Below are positions 46,392 to 54,651 of a stretch of DNA of 64,000 nt, piece after piece; position 1 is the stretch's first letter; every line of letters starts with the position of its first letter. A program made the position numbers and the translations under genes. The notes beneath the pieces were generated by a model, which saw only the letters and a program-made list of their open reading frames with translations, did no database searches and was not told the DNA's origin. The stretch lies in contig NZ_WXUB01000001.1 in the NCBI RefSeq assembly GCF_011799805.1, positions 1,674,001 through 1,738,000 of the forward strand, read 5' to 3'. This stretch comes from Maribellus sediminis (GTDB lineage: Bacteria > Bacteroidota > Bacteroidia > Bacteroidales > Prolixibacteraceae).

Positions 46392-47662
46392 AATTCATTT
46401 TAAAGCTTGCACTAAAAAGTATCCGCTATCGGAAAGCCACACTTTTGCTTAGCATTCTCTCCATCTCTTTAAGCGTTATTCTATTACTCGGCGTTGAGCG
46501 TATCCGTTCGGGAATTCACGATAGTTTTACCAGTACCATTTCAGGAACCGATCTTGTGGTGGGAGCCAGAACCGGAAATATTTCGTTGTTGTTATCTACC
46601 GTTTTTCATATTGGTTACACCAATCAGAATGTCAGTTGGGAAAGTTATGAAGCTATTTCTTCCTCACCTGAAGTGTCGTGGGGTATTCCGCTTTCGCTGG
46701 GTGATTCGCATAGAGGATTTCCAGTGTTGGGAACGACTGCTGATTTTTTCACCCATTATAAATACGGTCATAACCTTGCTGTTCAACCAAAAACTGGAAA
46801 CACTAACATCGGGGAAATGAATTGTGTTCTTGGATCAAAAGTGGCAAAGGAACTGGGTTATGAAGTTGGCGACAATGTGGTGGTAACGCATGGCATGGGG
46901 AAAGAAGAATTTATGAAACACGATGATGAACAATTTGTGGTAACCGGAATATTGAGTTCTACCGGTACACCGGTTGACCAAACCGTTTTTGTTTCGCTGT
47001 TTGCCATGGATGCTATACATTCGCATTTTTACGGACAAGAAACAGAAGAACACGATGTTTTTGAAGATGTCTTAAATAGCCACGAGGGACATCAGCATGA
47101 AAAGGAACCCAATTCTATTACCGGCTTTTTTATGGGACTTAAAAATCCTGCAGATATACTGGCTGTTCAACGTAAAATAAATAACTATAAAAGTGAACCT
47201 TTAACTGCAATTATGCCCGTGGTTACTTTAACTGAACTTTGGAACATTGTTCGGCCCGTTGAAAAAATGCTGATAGTTATTTCTGTTTTGGTTTTAATTG
47301 TCGCGCTTGGAGGAATTCTGGCCACTTTAATTACCAGCTTAAATGATCGAAGACGCGAGATGGCCATTTTACGTTCGACAGGTGCAAAACCCAAACATAT
47401 TTTCGGATTGATACTAATCGAAACCATTGCGGTAATTTTAAGTGGGATACTTACCGGAATAATAATCTTACAAGCGGTGGCTATACTAAGTAAAAACCTT
47501 GTGGCTGAAAAATTAGGACTAATGATACCTATGGAATGGTTCACCATAAACGAACTGCTTTTGTTGTTTAGCATAATACTGCTTGGCACTTTGGTGGGTA
47601 TACTACCTGCTTATCAATCGTATAAAAAATCAATGTCGGATGGACTTACCGTCAAAAAATAA
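46388..47662 (+). CDS. FtsX/MacB-type ABC permease with a His-rich periplasmic loop
   Basis: 424 residues. One membrane span near residues 17-36, a large periplasmic domain, and three spans at the C-terminus (LIVALGGILATLITSL, LILIETIAVILSGILTGIII, LLLLFSIILLGTLVGILPAY) with the FtsX motif RREMAILRSTGAKPKHIF. The periplasmic domain has six His within residues 211-237 (HSH at 211-213, then 222, 232, 235, 237), a likely metal-binding loop. Overlaps the ATPase gene by 4 bases and is followed after 10 bases by a DUF3299 gene. Confidence 0.9.
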   Translation: MKFILKLALKSIRYRKATLLLSILSISLSVILLLGVERIRSGIHDSFTSTISGTDLVVGARTGNISLLLSTVFHIGYTNQNVSWESYEAISSSPEVSWGIPLSLGDSHRGFPVLGTTADFFTHYKYGHNLAVQPKTGNTNIGEMNCVLGSKVAKELGYEVGDNVVVTHGMGKEEFMKHDDEQFVVTGILSSTGTPVDQTVFVSLFAMDAIHSHFYGQETEEHDVFEDVLNSHEGHQHEKEPNSITGFFMGLKNPADILAVQRKINNYKSEPLTAIMPVVTLTELWNIVRPVEKMLIVISVLVLIVALGGILATLITSLNDRRREMAILRSTGAKPKHIFGLILIETIAVILSGILTGIIILQAVAILSKNLVAEKLGLMIPMEWFTINELLLLFSIILLGTLVGILPAYQSYKKSMSDGLTVKK

Positions 47663-47672
47663 AAACGTAAAT

Positions 47673-48323
47673 ATGAAATTAATTGGAATAATTTTTATTG
47701 TAATAACAGGCCTTGTAGGCAAGGCGCAGGATGTTAAAGAACTATCGTGGTACGACCTTGCGCCAAAAGTAGAATTTGATGATCCCTTTACAAGATTATC
47801 AACTGAACAGTTGCACAGTTTAAGCCAGATAGCGAAATACCGGGAAAAAGTTGCGCCAATCGATACTGATTCGAGGATAAAAAAACAAACTAAAATTGAT
47901 AGTCTGGAACAGGTATTAATTGCTGAAAATGTAAATATTGACAGTCTGTTAAGTTTACGGGCCAAAATTACCCAGTTGCGCAAAGAAAAGGCAGAAGTAG
48001 TAAACGATGAACTTGACAGCACCGAAATAAGCATCTCTGGTTATTTACTACCTTTAAATTATGTAGATAATAAAACAACCGAATTTTTGTTGGTGCCTTG
48101 GGTTGGAGCTTGTATACATACTCCGCCACCACCCAAAAACCAAATTGTTTACCTAACATCGGAGAAAGGTTATGAGGTGAATTCTCGTTTCGAAGCAGTG
48201 ACAATAAAAGGCCATATGCAGTTAAAAGACAAAACCGCTTTGCTTTTTTTAGTCGATGGATCTGATAATATTTCAACCGGTTATTCGGTGTTGGATGCTG
48301 AAATTTTGAAATATGGACAATAA
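47673..48323 (+). CDS. DUF3299 protein, copy B
   Basis: 216 residues from the ATG at 47673, directly after the permease; the longer frame from 47583 is not used because it overlaps the permease and lacks a signal. Signal peptide ending at GKAQ, then KVEFDDPFTRLSTEQL, a helical stretch, YLLPLNYVDNKTTEFLLVPW and GACIHTPPPPKNQIVYL. Same domain and length as copy A at 36426. Its tight linkage to the ABC pair suggests it is the periplasmic partner of that transporter. Last gene of the 21-kb cluster. Confidence 0.85.
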   Translation: MKLIGIIFIVITGLVGKAQDVKELSWYDLAPKVEFDDPFTRLSTEQLHSLSQIAKYREKVAPIDTDSRIKKQTKIDSLEQVLIAENVNIDSLLSLRAKITQLRKEKAEVVNDELDSTEISISGYLLPLNYVDNKTTEFLLVPWVGACIHTPPPPKNQIVYLTSEKGYEVNSRFEAVTIKGHMQLKDKTALLFLVDGSDNISTGYSVLDAEILKYGQ

Positions 48324-48414
48324 TAGGTTCTCAAAAAGGAATTTTGATATTTATTCAATAGTAGGATACAATTTTTGCAAATAGGGAAAGCGTATAATCT
48401 TAAATTTTAAAATT

Positions 48415-48930
48415 ATGAAAAAAGTAAATTACATCTTATTCATTCTGTTCTCTTTCATGATTATTTCCTGTACCAATCAGAAACAATCAATTCGGGAAAA
48501 TTTAGAAATTGTGGAGAAATTTCAAAAAGCGTTTGTGGATCACGACATTGAAACTATAAAGTCATTATTGGCTGACGATTATGTTGGATATGGTCCTTCT
48601 ATTGGCGATTCGATTCGCAAAGATGATGCATTACTAATTTGGGATCAGAATCTGGAATACATGTATGATAAAGTAGAGATGAATGTGGCCGAGAATATAG
48701 CTATATCAAATGTTAATGTGAAAGATGGCGGGCAATGGATTTCCAGTTGGGGTACTTTAACTTTGAAATTTCAAAATTATGGTAACGAAGCAGTCATTCT
48801 GGCTAATCAAATCTTTTTGATAAAAGATGGAAAGATAAAGAAGACCATTATTTTTTACAACGAAGCAGATGCGTTGCGTCAGGCAGGTTATCATTATGTT
48901 TTCAAAGAACCAATCCATTCTAATGAATAG
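48415..48930 (+). CDS. SnoaL/NTF2-like lipoprotein
   Basis: 171 residues with lipobox MIISC. The remainder is one NTF2-like (SnoaL-type) cone domain: LEIVEKFQKAFVDHDIETIK, SLLADDYVGYGPS, and the strand-rich end KDGKIKKTIIFYNEADAL. Such domains bind small ligands or act as isomerases; no catalytic residue is decisive. 91 bases after the cluster, same strand, so it may be an outlying member. Confidence 0.78.
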   Translation: MKKVNYILFILFSFMIISCTNQKQSIRENLEIVEKFQKAFVDHDIETIKSLLADDYVGYGPSIGDSIRKDDALLIWDQNLEYMYDKVEMNVAENIAISNVNVKDGGQWISSWGTLTLKFQNYGNEAVILANQIFLIKDGKIKKTIIFYNEADALRQAGYHYVFKEPIHSNE

Positions 48931-49086
48931 TGTTTCTCTAATTTTTTATTGAAGAGAGCTTTCAAAGTAGTTATACGTTGAGGTGGCTACAGTAGAAGAC
49001 TTAAGTCAGTTCTATTTTTTTTATCTATAGCACAGATAATCTTCATTAGGCTAATAAGTAACATATCAAAATTTTAAAAAAAAGTA

Positions 49087-49563
49087 ATGAAAAAAAAGAG
49101 TGCTGAAATTATTGTTAGTCACAGACAGGTATTTCCCAACGATGCCAATCCTTCCGGAAATATGTTTGGTGGTCGTATCATGGAAATCATGGACGTTACC
49201 GCGAGTATTACGGCTAGTCGATATGCTTCGAATGCTCATCACTGTGTAACAGCTTCAGTAGAAACGGTTCAGTTTAACCTTCCTGTTCATATTGGTGATA
49301 TTTTGAAGTTCGTTAGTCAAGTGGTTCATACAGGGCATAGTTCTATGGTCATTCGTGTTATTGTTCAACGTTATAACCGCAATACTCAGTTAGATGAAAT
49401 ATGCACCAGTGCGCATCTGATATTTGTTGCTATGAATGCAGATGATAAGCCTATCGCAGTACCTGAATTAGACGTTAGTTCTCCTGCGGCTAAAAGAGCC
49501 TGGGAAATTGGTTCAAAGGTACGCGAGAAATCATTAAAGATTAAATCGATGAATGAGTCTTGA
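49087..49563 (+). CDS. Acyl-CoA thioesterase (YciA/hotdog type)
   Basis: 158 residues, single hotdog domain with the family motif FPNDANPSGNMFGGRIMEIMD and VETVQFNLPVHIGDILKF. It would hydrolyse acyl-CoA in the cytoplasm. Not in an obvious operon; 156 bases after the SnoaL lipoprotein. It could release the CoA intermediate pool of the CoA operon, but YciA-type proteins are widespread. Confidence 0.88.
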   Translation: MKKKSAEIIVSHRQVFPNDANPSGNMFGGRIMEIMDVTASITASRYASNAHHCVTASVETVQFNLPVHIGDILKFVSQVVHTGHSSMVIRVIVQRYNRNTQLDEICTSAHLIFVAMNADDKPIAVPELDVSSPAAKRAWEIGSKVREKSLKIKSMNES

Positions 49564-49758
49564 TAAGACATAATCGAGTTAGAGCTAGAGTTGGAACCCG
49601 AATAATTTAGAATTCAGTGACCTTTGTAGACTTGCTAACAGGGTGTTTTTCGATGTAAGTTTTTCGTAAGTAAGATGTTTATGCTTGGGGATGAAAGAAA
49701 GGGAAAAGCTAAACGTTTGAGTTGTAACCTTTCCCCTTGTCAAGCAACTGAATAATGA

Positions 49759-50223
49759 TCAGTTAAACGATAATAAGGATTTATAATCTTTATCGTAATC
49801 AACCGTTGTTTTATAAGTAATGGCAGATTGTGCTTTCTTTTCATGTTTCTGTTGGTTTATTAAATCAAAGTCTGCCAATTCGGCCCAATGTGTTGAGATA
49901 ATTCGATTTTCTTTAATAATTTCAGGCTTAAGTGCTGTGTGATCGATACGATTTATTGCTATGGCATCAAAAATGAAATCTGAATTATTGCCCTTTTCAT
50001 TTGCAAAAGCGGCATTCTCGGCATCAAGGTCGAATAAAGTGTAGAATTCGTTATCTTCTTTCTGAATATAACCCGTTTGGTTTAAATGCATGTCTTCTAA
50101 AGGCCGGTTTGGATTTGAAAAGGTTGCCACAAGTGACATTTTTCTTTTGTTTGAAATACGTTTTAATTCAGAGGTACCATTTAGGGTAAATAGCATAAAA
50201 ATGTTTTGAATACTTCTTTTCAT
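49759..50223 (-). CDS. Small protein of unknown function (154 aa)
   Basis: 154 residues from the ATG at 50223; an in-frame ATG at 50304 adds 27 residues without clear meaning. The N-terminus MKRSIQNIFMLFTLNG is only weakly hydrophobic. No motif I recognise; it is acidic and hydrophilic with many Asn/Asp. Convergent with the thioesterase gene. Confidence 0.5.
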   Translation of the reverse strand: MKRSIQNIFMLFTLNGTSELKRISNKRKMSLVATFSNPNRPLEDMHLNQTGYIQKEDNEFYTLFDLDAENAAFANEKGNNSDFIFDAIAINRIDHTALKPEIIKENRIISTHWAELADFDLINQQKHEKKAQSAITYKTTVDYDKDYKSLLSFN

Positions 50224-50371
50224 ATTTATTTGTTTTTTATTGTTATTACTGATACAAAAATAGGCCTGTAATCTCTTCATTTCAGTCCATTTTGGCTCGT
50301 TCATTGTCCCTTTTAGCTCAACATTTACTACATTCTTAGGATGATGATTCTAACGATGATACAATTACGGA

Positions 50372-50402
50372 AGAGAGACAGCCCGCAAAGGACTGCCTCT
50401 CT
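50372..50402. terminator. Hairpin between two minus-strand genes
   Basis: AGAGAGACAG (50372-50381) pairs with CTGCCTCTCT (50393-50402) with one mismatch, loop of 11 bases, flanked by seven T on the plus strand (seven A as read on the minus strand). It lies 104 bases past the stop of the minus-strand gene at 50506-52491. The T-run favours plus-strand termination, the position favours the minus-strand gene. Confidence 0.55.
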
Positions 50403-50505
50403 TTTTTTAATAATAGTAATAACAATAAATAGTAACTATTATGTTCTTATTTCATTGTGTTTCACCTGATCCTGGACAACAGATTGTTTGCATTTCTGAT
50501 TCAAA

Positions 50506-52491
50506 TCATCTCATTCGTGCCGAACTAGGCATTGGTCGTGTCAAAGGCTGTGATGGCCTTGACGGACGCATTGCCGGTTGACTAGGCCTGGCGACGGGGT
50601 TTGAAGGTCGTACGCTCGGTTGAACCGGTCTTGTAGCCGGCCGGGTCGGTCGCACATTTGGCCTTTCAGGCGTAACCGAAGGGCGAGATGGTCTTGTTAC
50701 CGGACGGCTTGGTCGGGTACCTTCTTCTATCGGTATGATAGATGGCTGTCCTGGCCGACCTGGTCTGTCAATAGGGCGATCTGGCCGTTGTCCATATGGC
50801 GGACGATGATGTGGAGGTTTATGATGTGGTGGCTGATGGTATGGCGGACGATACATGGGAGGTCTGTAGCTATACCAGTTCCAGCGCCAGTTCCAATGCC
50901 AATAAAACGAAGAACTATACCAGGGCGAATAAATAGGCACCCATCCATAAAACGAATCGTAGAAATATCCAGCTCCATAGGTCATCGGGTGATGATAGTA
51001 ATGTCCATACCAACCGCGGTAATGGAATCCGGTTCCAAATACTATTGTTGGTCCATTAATGTATGATCCTGTATATCCCGATGTATATCCCGAGTAAACT
51101 GTTCTGTCAGTATTTTTATAAACATATACATGTTTAATGTTATAGAGTGGATTGTCAGCCGGAATATTTTCAACACCTTCCGGACGTTGAGTGGCTATTT
51201 GCCATGGACCATTAGGTGTTGATGAAGAGTACCATACTGCATCATCTACTAAATAATATTTACTGTTCCATAATAGTATCGAGCTCGACGTATTTACAGC
51301 ATATTTTAATGGGGTTCCCACAATTTCTGAAAATTCAGGGTTTCCATTGTATTCTATCTTTTTATCCAGCGTTGTAGAGATATCTTTCTTTGTAACTTGA
51401 GGAATCTGAGCATCTCTCACTGCATCTATAGCAGCTTTAGTCCCGGGTACGCTTACCAGTACACTGCTTTTTTTGTGATCTTCCGGAATTTTGGCAAAAT
51501 CTTTAGGTAAATCATCTGGCGCGACATATTGCCATTTTCCTTCCAATTTATCCGATACAAACCATCTACCCGAAAACAGAGAGTAAAAGTTATTGGTATT
51601 TAAATCCTTAAAAACTTCTGCATCGGAATTTTCAACAAAAGCGAGATTTGTATTAGGAATAAATACGTATTTAGGAGAGCCTTCTGTTGAGATAAGAACG
51701 GACGGTTCGGTAGTTACAATTATATCAGGAACGATTTTGGCCTGAACTTGCTCATTTTGCATGCTGTCATATAAGTCAGGTGCATGTTTTTTTACTACTC
51801 GTTTAGTGCCACTAGGCACTTTATTTGTGTATTCCCATCCGCTTTGTATATTTTCTGACGAAAACCATAGGCCTCCACCATACATGTAGTGCAGGCCATT
51901 TTTGTTGTCTTTGATAATAAACGCGGCTGCATTCGAAACCTTCGAATATCTTTTGTCAAGTTCTTCGTAATAGGGTTCTCCATCTACAACAACTAATGCC
52001 GAAGGATTATTGCTGTATATAACGGGAGGAGCTTCATTGTTAAGCTCTGAATCAATGAAATTGTCTGAAGATTTCAATACTTCATCAATTTTACTTTTCG
52101 GAAGTTCACTGAAAAGCGTCTCTAAATTATTATATAGAGTTTTTTCGATTTTCTCTTTTTCCTCCGTCGATAGTTCTTCTGCCATTCGAATGTCAATTAC
52201 ATTCCAGTTTTCAACTTCGTAAACTTCAGCTGAGTTTTCTCCTTTCAGTTCAAATTCTGCCCAAAATGAGCCGAATAACTCTTCTGATGAATCATTTTGC
52301 TTTGTAATAAAAGCACTGCTCATCTCAATCTTTCCATTTTCGCCTTCCTTAAATTCAGGTGATGGGCCAAGTATTTCTACTGAAATTTCTTGTTTTATGC
52401 TTTTTGTCTCATTGTCCCCAGCACTTCGTGGTGATGCAAGGAGACCAACTGAAAGCATTGTTGCCAGGATCATTCCTACTAATGTTTTCAT
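50506..52491 (-). CDS. Secreted triple-repeat protein with Pro/Arg-rich tail
   Basis: 661 residues, signal peptide MKTLVGMILATMLSVGLLAS. Three related segments follow, each with a G-x-P-x-Y start, a hydrophobic pair of strands, a W-F/Y-x-S motif (GGLWFSSENIQSGWEY, SGRWFVSDKLEGKWQY, DAVWYSSSTPNGPWQI) and a closing I-P-x-x-P. Then a Gly/Tyr/Trp-rich stretch (YRGWYGHYYHHPMTYG) and a tail of ~120 residues made of Arg-Pro and His-Pro repeats. Similar proteins are annotated carbohydrate-binding family V/XII, though this is weakly supported. Likely cell-surface or matrix protein. Confidence 0.75.
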   Translation of the reverse strand: MKTLVGMILATMLSVGLLASPRSAGDNETKSIKQEISVEILGPSPEFKEGENGKIEMSSAFITKQNDSSEELFGSFWAEFELKGENSAEVYEVENWNVIDIRMAEELSTEEKEKIEKTLYNNLETLFSELPKSKIDEVLKSSDNFIDSELNNEAPPVIYSNNPSALVVVDGEPYYEELDKRYSKVSNAAAFIIKDNKNGLHYMYGGGLWFSSENIQSGWEYTNKVPSGTKRVVKKHAPDLYDSMQNEQVQAKIVPDIIVTTEPSVLISTEGSPKYVFIPNTNLAFVENSDAEVFKDLNTNNFYSLFSGRWFVSDKLEGKWQYVAPDDLPKDFAKIPEDHKKSSVLVSVPGTKAAIDAVRDAQIPQVTKKDISTTLDKKIEYNGNPEFSEIVGTPLKYAVNTSSSILLWNSKYYLVDDAVWYSSSTPNGPWQIATQRPEGVENIPADNPLYNIKHVYVYKNTDRTVYSGYTSGYTGSYINGPTIVFGTGFHYRGWYGHYYHHPMTYGAGYFYDSFYGWVPIYSPWYSSSFYWHWNWRWNWYSYRPPMYRPPYHQPPHHKPPHHRPPYGQRPDRPIDRPGRPGQPSIIPIEEGTRPSRPVTRPSRPSVTPERPNVRPTRPATRPVQPSVRPSNPVARPSQPAMRPSRPSQPLTRPMPSSARMR

Positions 52492-52754
52492 GACTTAATA
52501 TTTTAATTGTTATTGCTGATGCAAATATGAGGGTTTGCATCCTCCTATACTGCTCGAAATAGCCCAGCCTAAACCCCTAATGGCCCAAATAGAATCCCAA
52601 AGAGTTCAATACTTATCTAATGGATTTCTTGATAATAAATGAGTCCCGCCAATAGTTGCAAAGACTTGTAAAAAACGACAAGACAAAGAATTGAGAGGCT
52701 ACTCTAAAAATGTTATATTAGCTTATATAACTTTCAATAACAGGATACTTACTA

Positions 52755-53741
52755 ATGGAAACAACATCAGAGCATGTAATTAACATTCAGGAAGGGAGCA
52801 TTCAAAAAATTTTGAATGCTTTGGAACAATACTTTACCGGAACAAATTCAGGGAATATCTATGATTTCAGGAAAGGTTCCAGCCATATTCATTTGGCATA
52901 TTATAACATTCTCGAAGAATTTGAATTGTTTTTGCTTCGAGTAGTATTTGAAAATTCAACATTGGTTAAACGGCTGCCTGATAACCGTGCTGATATTTTT
53001 TATCTCACACTTATAAAAGAAGGTAAAATTTACATGCAATACCAAAATCAACAACAATATGCTGAAGCCGGTTCTTCATTGGGTATTTTTTTGCATAACG
53101 GACTTTTTACTCTAGATTCTTCATATAGCCCGCAAATGAATTTACGATCAGTAAATATAAAATTCTCAAAAGCCGCAATGGAAAAAATTATTCCAGAAGC
53201 CATACCATTACTATCATACCTTTTCGCCGACAATGAACCTAAAGCTTATCATACTCATATTAGTCCTGAAGTGGAGAATATGATTGACGACTTATTTTTT
53301 TACGAAAATGTTGATTTCGGCAGTAAGGCTCTCGTTATAGGTCGTGGTCTTGAACTGTATACTTTATTAATGAGTTTGATAAAAAAGCGATTAGAAGCTA
53401 AGGATTTGCATGGTCTGCATGTTGACGATTATAACCGCCTTTTGGAAATTAAAAATTACGTTCTAAACAACCTTGACCAGAAAGTAAATATGGATGCTAT
53501 TTGCCTACAATTTGGCATTAGTATATCAAAGCTTAAACGTGATTTTAAAACATTATTTGATTGCTCTCTTGGGCAATTTTACACACATGCAAGAATGGAC
53601 GAAGCATACCGCCGACTTAAAACCGGTAAGTATTCCGTAATGGAAGTTGGCTACGATATGGGGTACCAAAACCTGTCGAAGTTTTCACAGATGTTTAAAA
53701 AGGTAAAGGGGATTAATCCGAACGAAGTTATACCTGTATAA
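52755..53741 (+). CDS. AraC-family transcriptional regulator
   Basis: 328 residues. The N-terminal ~220 residues have no recognised domain; the C-terminus is an AraC HTH (MDAICLQFGISISKLKRDFK, TGKYSVMEVGYDMGYQNLSKFS). This type (single AraC domain, PchR-like) is a soluble ligand-binding regulator. Divergent from the triple-repeat protein gene with 263 bases between, so it might control that gene. Unlike the HTCS-type AraC proteins in the window, its HTH is quite different in sequence. Confidence 0.88.
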   Translation: METTSEHVINIQEGSIQKILNALEQYFTGTNSGNIYDFRKGSSHIHLAYYNILEEFELFLLRVVFENSTLVKRLPDNRADIFYLTLIKEGKIYMQYQNQQQYAEAGSSLGIFLHNGLFTLDSSYSPQMNLRSVNIKFSKAAMEKIIPEAIPLLSYLFADNEPKAYHTHISPEVENMIDDLFFYENVDFGSKALVIGRGLELYTLLMSLIKKRLEAKDLHGLHVDDYNRLLEIKNYVLNNLDQKVNMDAICLQFGISISKLKRDFKTLFDCSLGQFYTHARMDEAYRRLKTGKYSVMEVGYDMGYQNLSKFSQMFKKVKGINPNEVIPV

Positions 53742-53859
53742 GGTATTGATATTCATTTTTAGGAAGGCTTATTTACGGTAATATTCTAGGGACTTTTATA
53801 CCAATATCCCTTTAAATACATCTATTTTGCTAGTTTTTTAGGTCTTTTTTTGATGTGTT

Positions 53860-53881
53860 TTTTGTGCAAATTTTGTGCAAA
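53860..53881. repeat. Perfect tandem repeat of TTTTGTGCAAA
   Basis: The 11-base unit TTTTGTGCAAA occurs twice without spacing at 53860-53870 and 53871-53881, just before the hairpin next to tRNA-Met. It could be a recombinase or protein binding site left by an integration event near the tRNA; there is no integrase beside it. Confidence 0.5.
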
Positions 53882-53887
53882 TAAAAA

Positions 53888-53917
53888 GGGCTCACAACTT
53901 AATTCGGTTGTGAACCC
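53888..53917 (-). terminator. Bidirectional-type terminator next to tRNA-Met
   Basis: GGG-C-TCACAAC (53888-53898) pairs with GTTGTGA-A-CCC (53907-53917), one mismatch. On the minus strand the stem is followed by TTTTTAT, fitting termination of tRNA-Met; on the plus strand by TTTATTTATTT, fitting the end of the AraC gene transcript. Confidence 0.8.
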
Positions 53918-53928
53918 CTTTATTTATT

Positions 53929-54005
53929 TGGTAGCGAGAGGCGGGCTTGAACCGCCGACCTCATGATTATGAATCATGCGCTCTAACCAGCTGAGCTACC
54001 TCGCC
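53929..54005 (-). tRNA. tRNA-Met (CAT), elongator type
   Basis: 77 bases including an encoded CCA. Acceptor GGCGAGG pairs with TCTCGCT with G-U pairs at both ends; D-arm GCTC...GAGC; anticodon arm CATGA-TTCATAA-TCATG with CAT at positions 34-36; T-arm GGCGG-TTCAAGC-CCGCC. The G-U first pair and TTCAAGC loop suggest an elongator Met rather than initiator; a tRNA-Ile with lysidine-modified CAT is the other option. Confidence 0.93.
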
Positions 54006-54028
54006 GTTTTGCCTCTAAAAAGGCGGTG

Positions 54029-54036
54029 CAAATATA
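54029..54036 (-). promoter_or_regulatory. -7 box of tRNA-Met
   Basis: TATATTTG on the minus strand, a match to the Bacteroidota TAnnTTTG -7 consensus, followed by CACC as at the other tRNA promoters in this window. It is 23 bases upstream of the mature 5' end. Confidence 0.65.
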
Positions 54037-54153
54037 GTATTTATTTTTATTTCGATCCTATTTTCAAAGAAAATTTCAAAAGAAGTTTTGTTGCCCCAAA
54101 TTTAGCGTTTGTTAGTTCCGTTCTTATTAATTATATTGCCGAAAATCAGACTT

Positions 54154-54531
54154 ATGACAAAAGTAAAATTGCAACTGGAATACCTTATAAACTGCTCACC
54201 TAAAGTTTTATACAATCGGCTAAGTACTGCCTCCGGACTGACCGAGTGGTTTGCCGACGATGTGCGCGTTAGAGGTAAGAAATATACTTTTATTTGGGAT
54301 AACTCTGAGCAAACCGCTGAAATGACACTTCACAAGGAAAACCGCTTGGTACGTTACAACTGGCTTGACGATGATGATGAAACCTATTTTGAGTTTAAAA
54401 TTACCCGCGACGAATTAACCAACGATGTGTCGTTGTTGATTACTGATTTTACGGAAGAAGGAGAAGAAGATGAGACACGTGGATTGTGGGACACACAGAT
54501 CGCCGATCTGAAACACGTGGTCGGTTCGTAA
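54154..54531 (+). CDS. START-like domain protein
   Basis: 125 residues from the ATG at 54154; the longer frame from 54109 is not needed. Matches the Bacteroidota START-like (SRPBCC/AHSA1-type) family: KLQLEYLINCSPKVLYNRLS, SGLTEWFADDV, YTFIWDNSEQTAEM, GLWDTQIADLKHVVGS. The fold binds hydrophobic ligands; function not known. It is upstream of the LptF/G permease gene on the same strand but that gene seems to have its own promoter. Confidence 0.85.
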   Translation: MTKVKLQLEYLINCSPKVLYNRLSTASGLTEWFADDVRVRGKKYTFIWDNSEQTAEMTLHKENRLVRYNWLDDDDETYFEFKITRDELTNDVSLLITDFTEEGEEDETRGLWDTQIADLKHVVGS

Positions 54532-54614
54532 AACACCTCTTCAATAAGCCCCGGCAAATGCATTTTCGGTAACCATTATTAACTTTTTTTACTTTTCTAA
54601 TTCCCAAAATAACT

Positions 54615-54622
54615 TAGCTTTG
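54615..54622 (+). promoter_or_regulatory. Likely -7 box of the LptF/G-type permease gene
   Basis: TAGCTTTG, fitting TAnnTTTG, 29 bases before the ATG at 54652. No good -33 TTTG at the expected distance, so moderate support only. Confidence 0.45.
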
Positions 54623-54651
54623 TACACGTTTCAGAAAAGGAAGCACATTAC

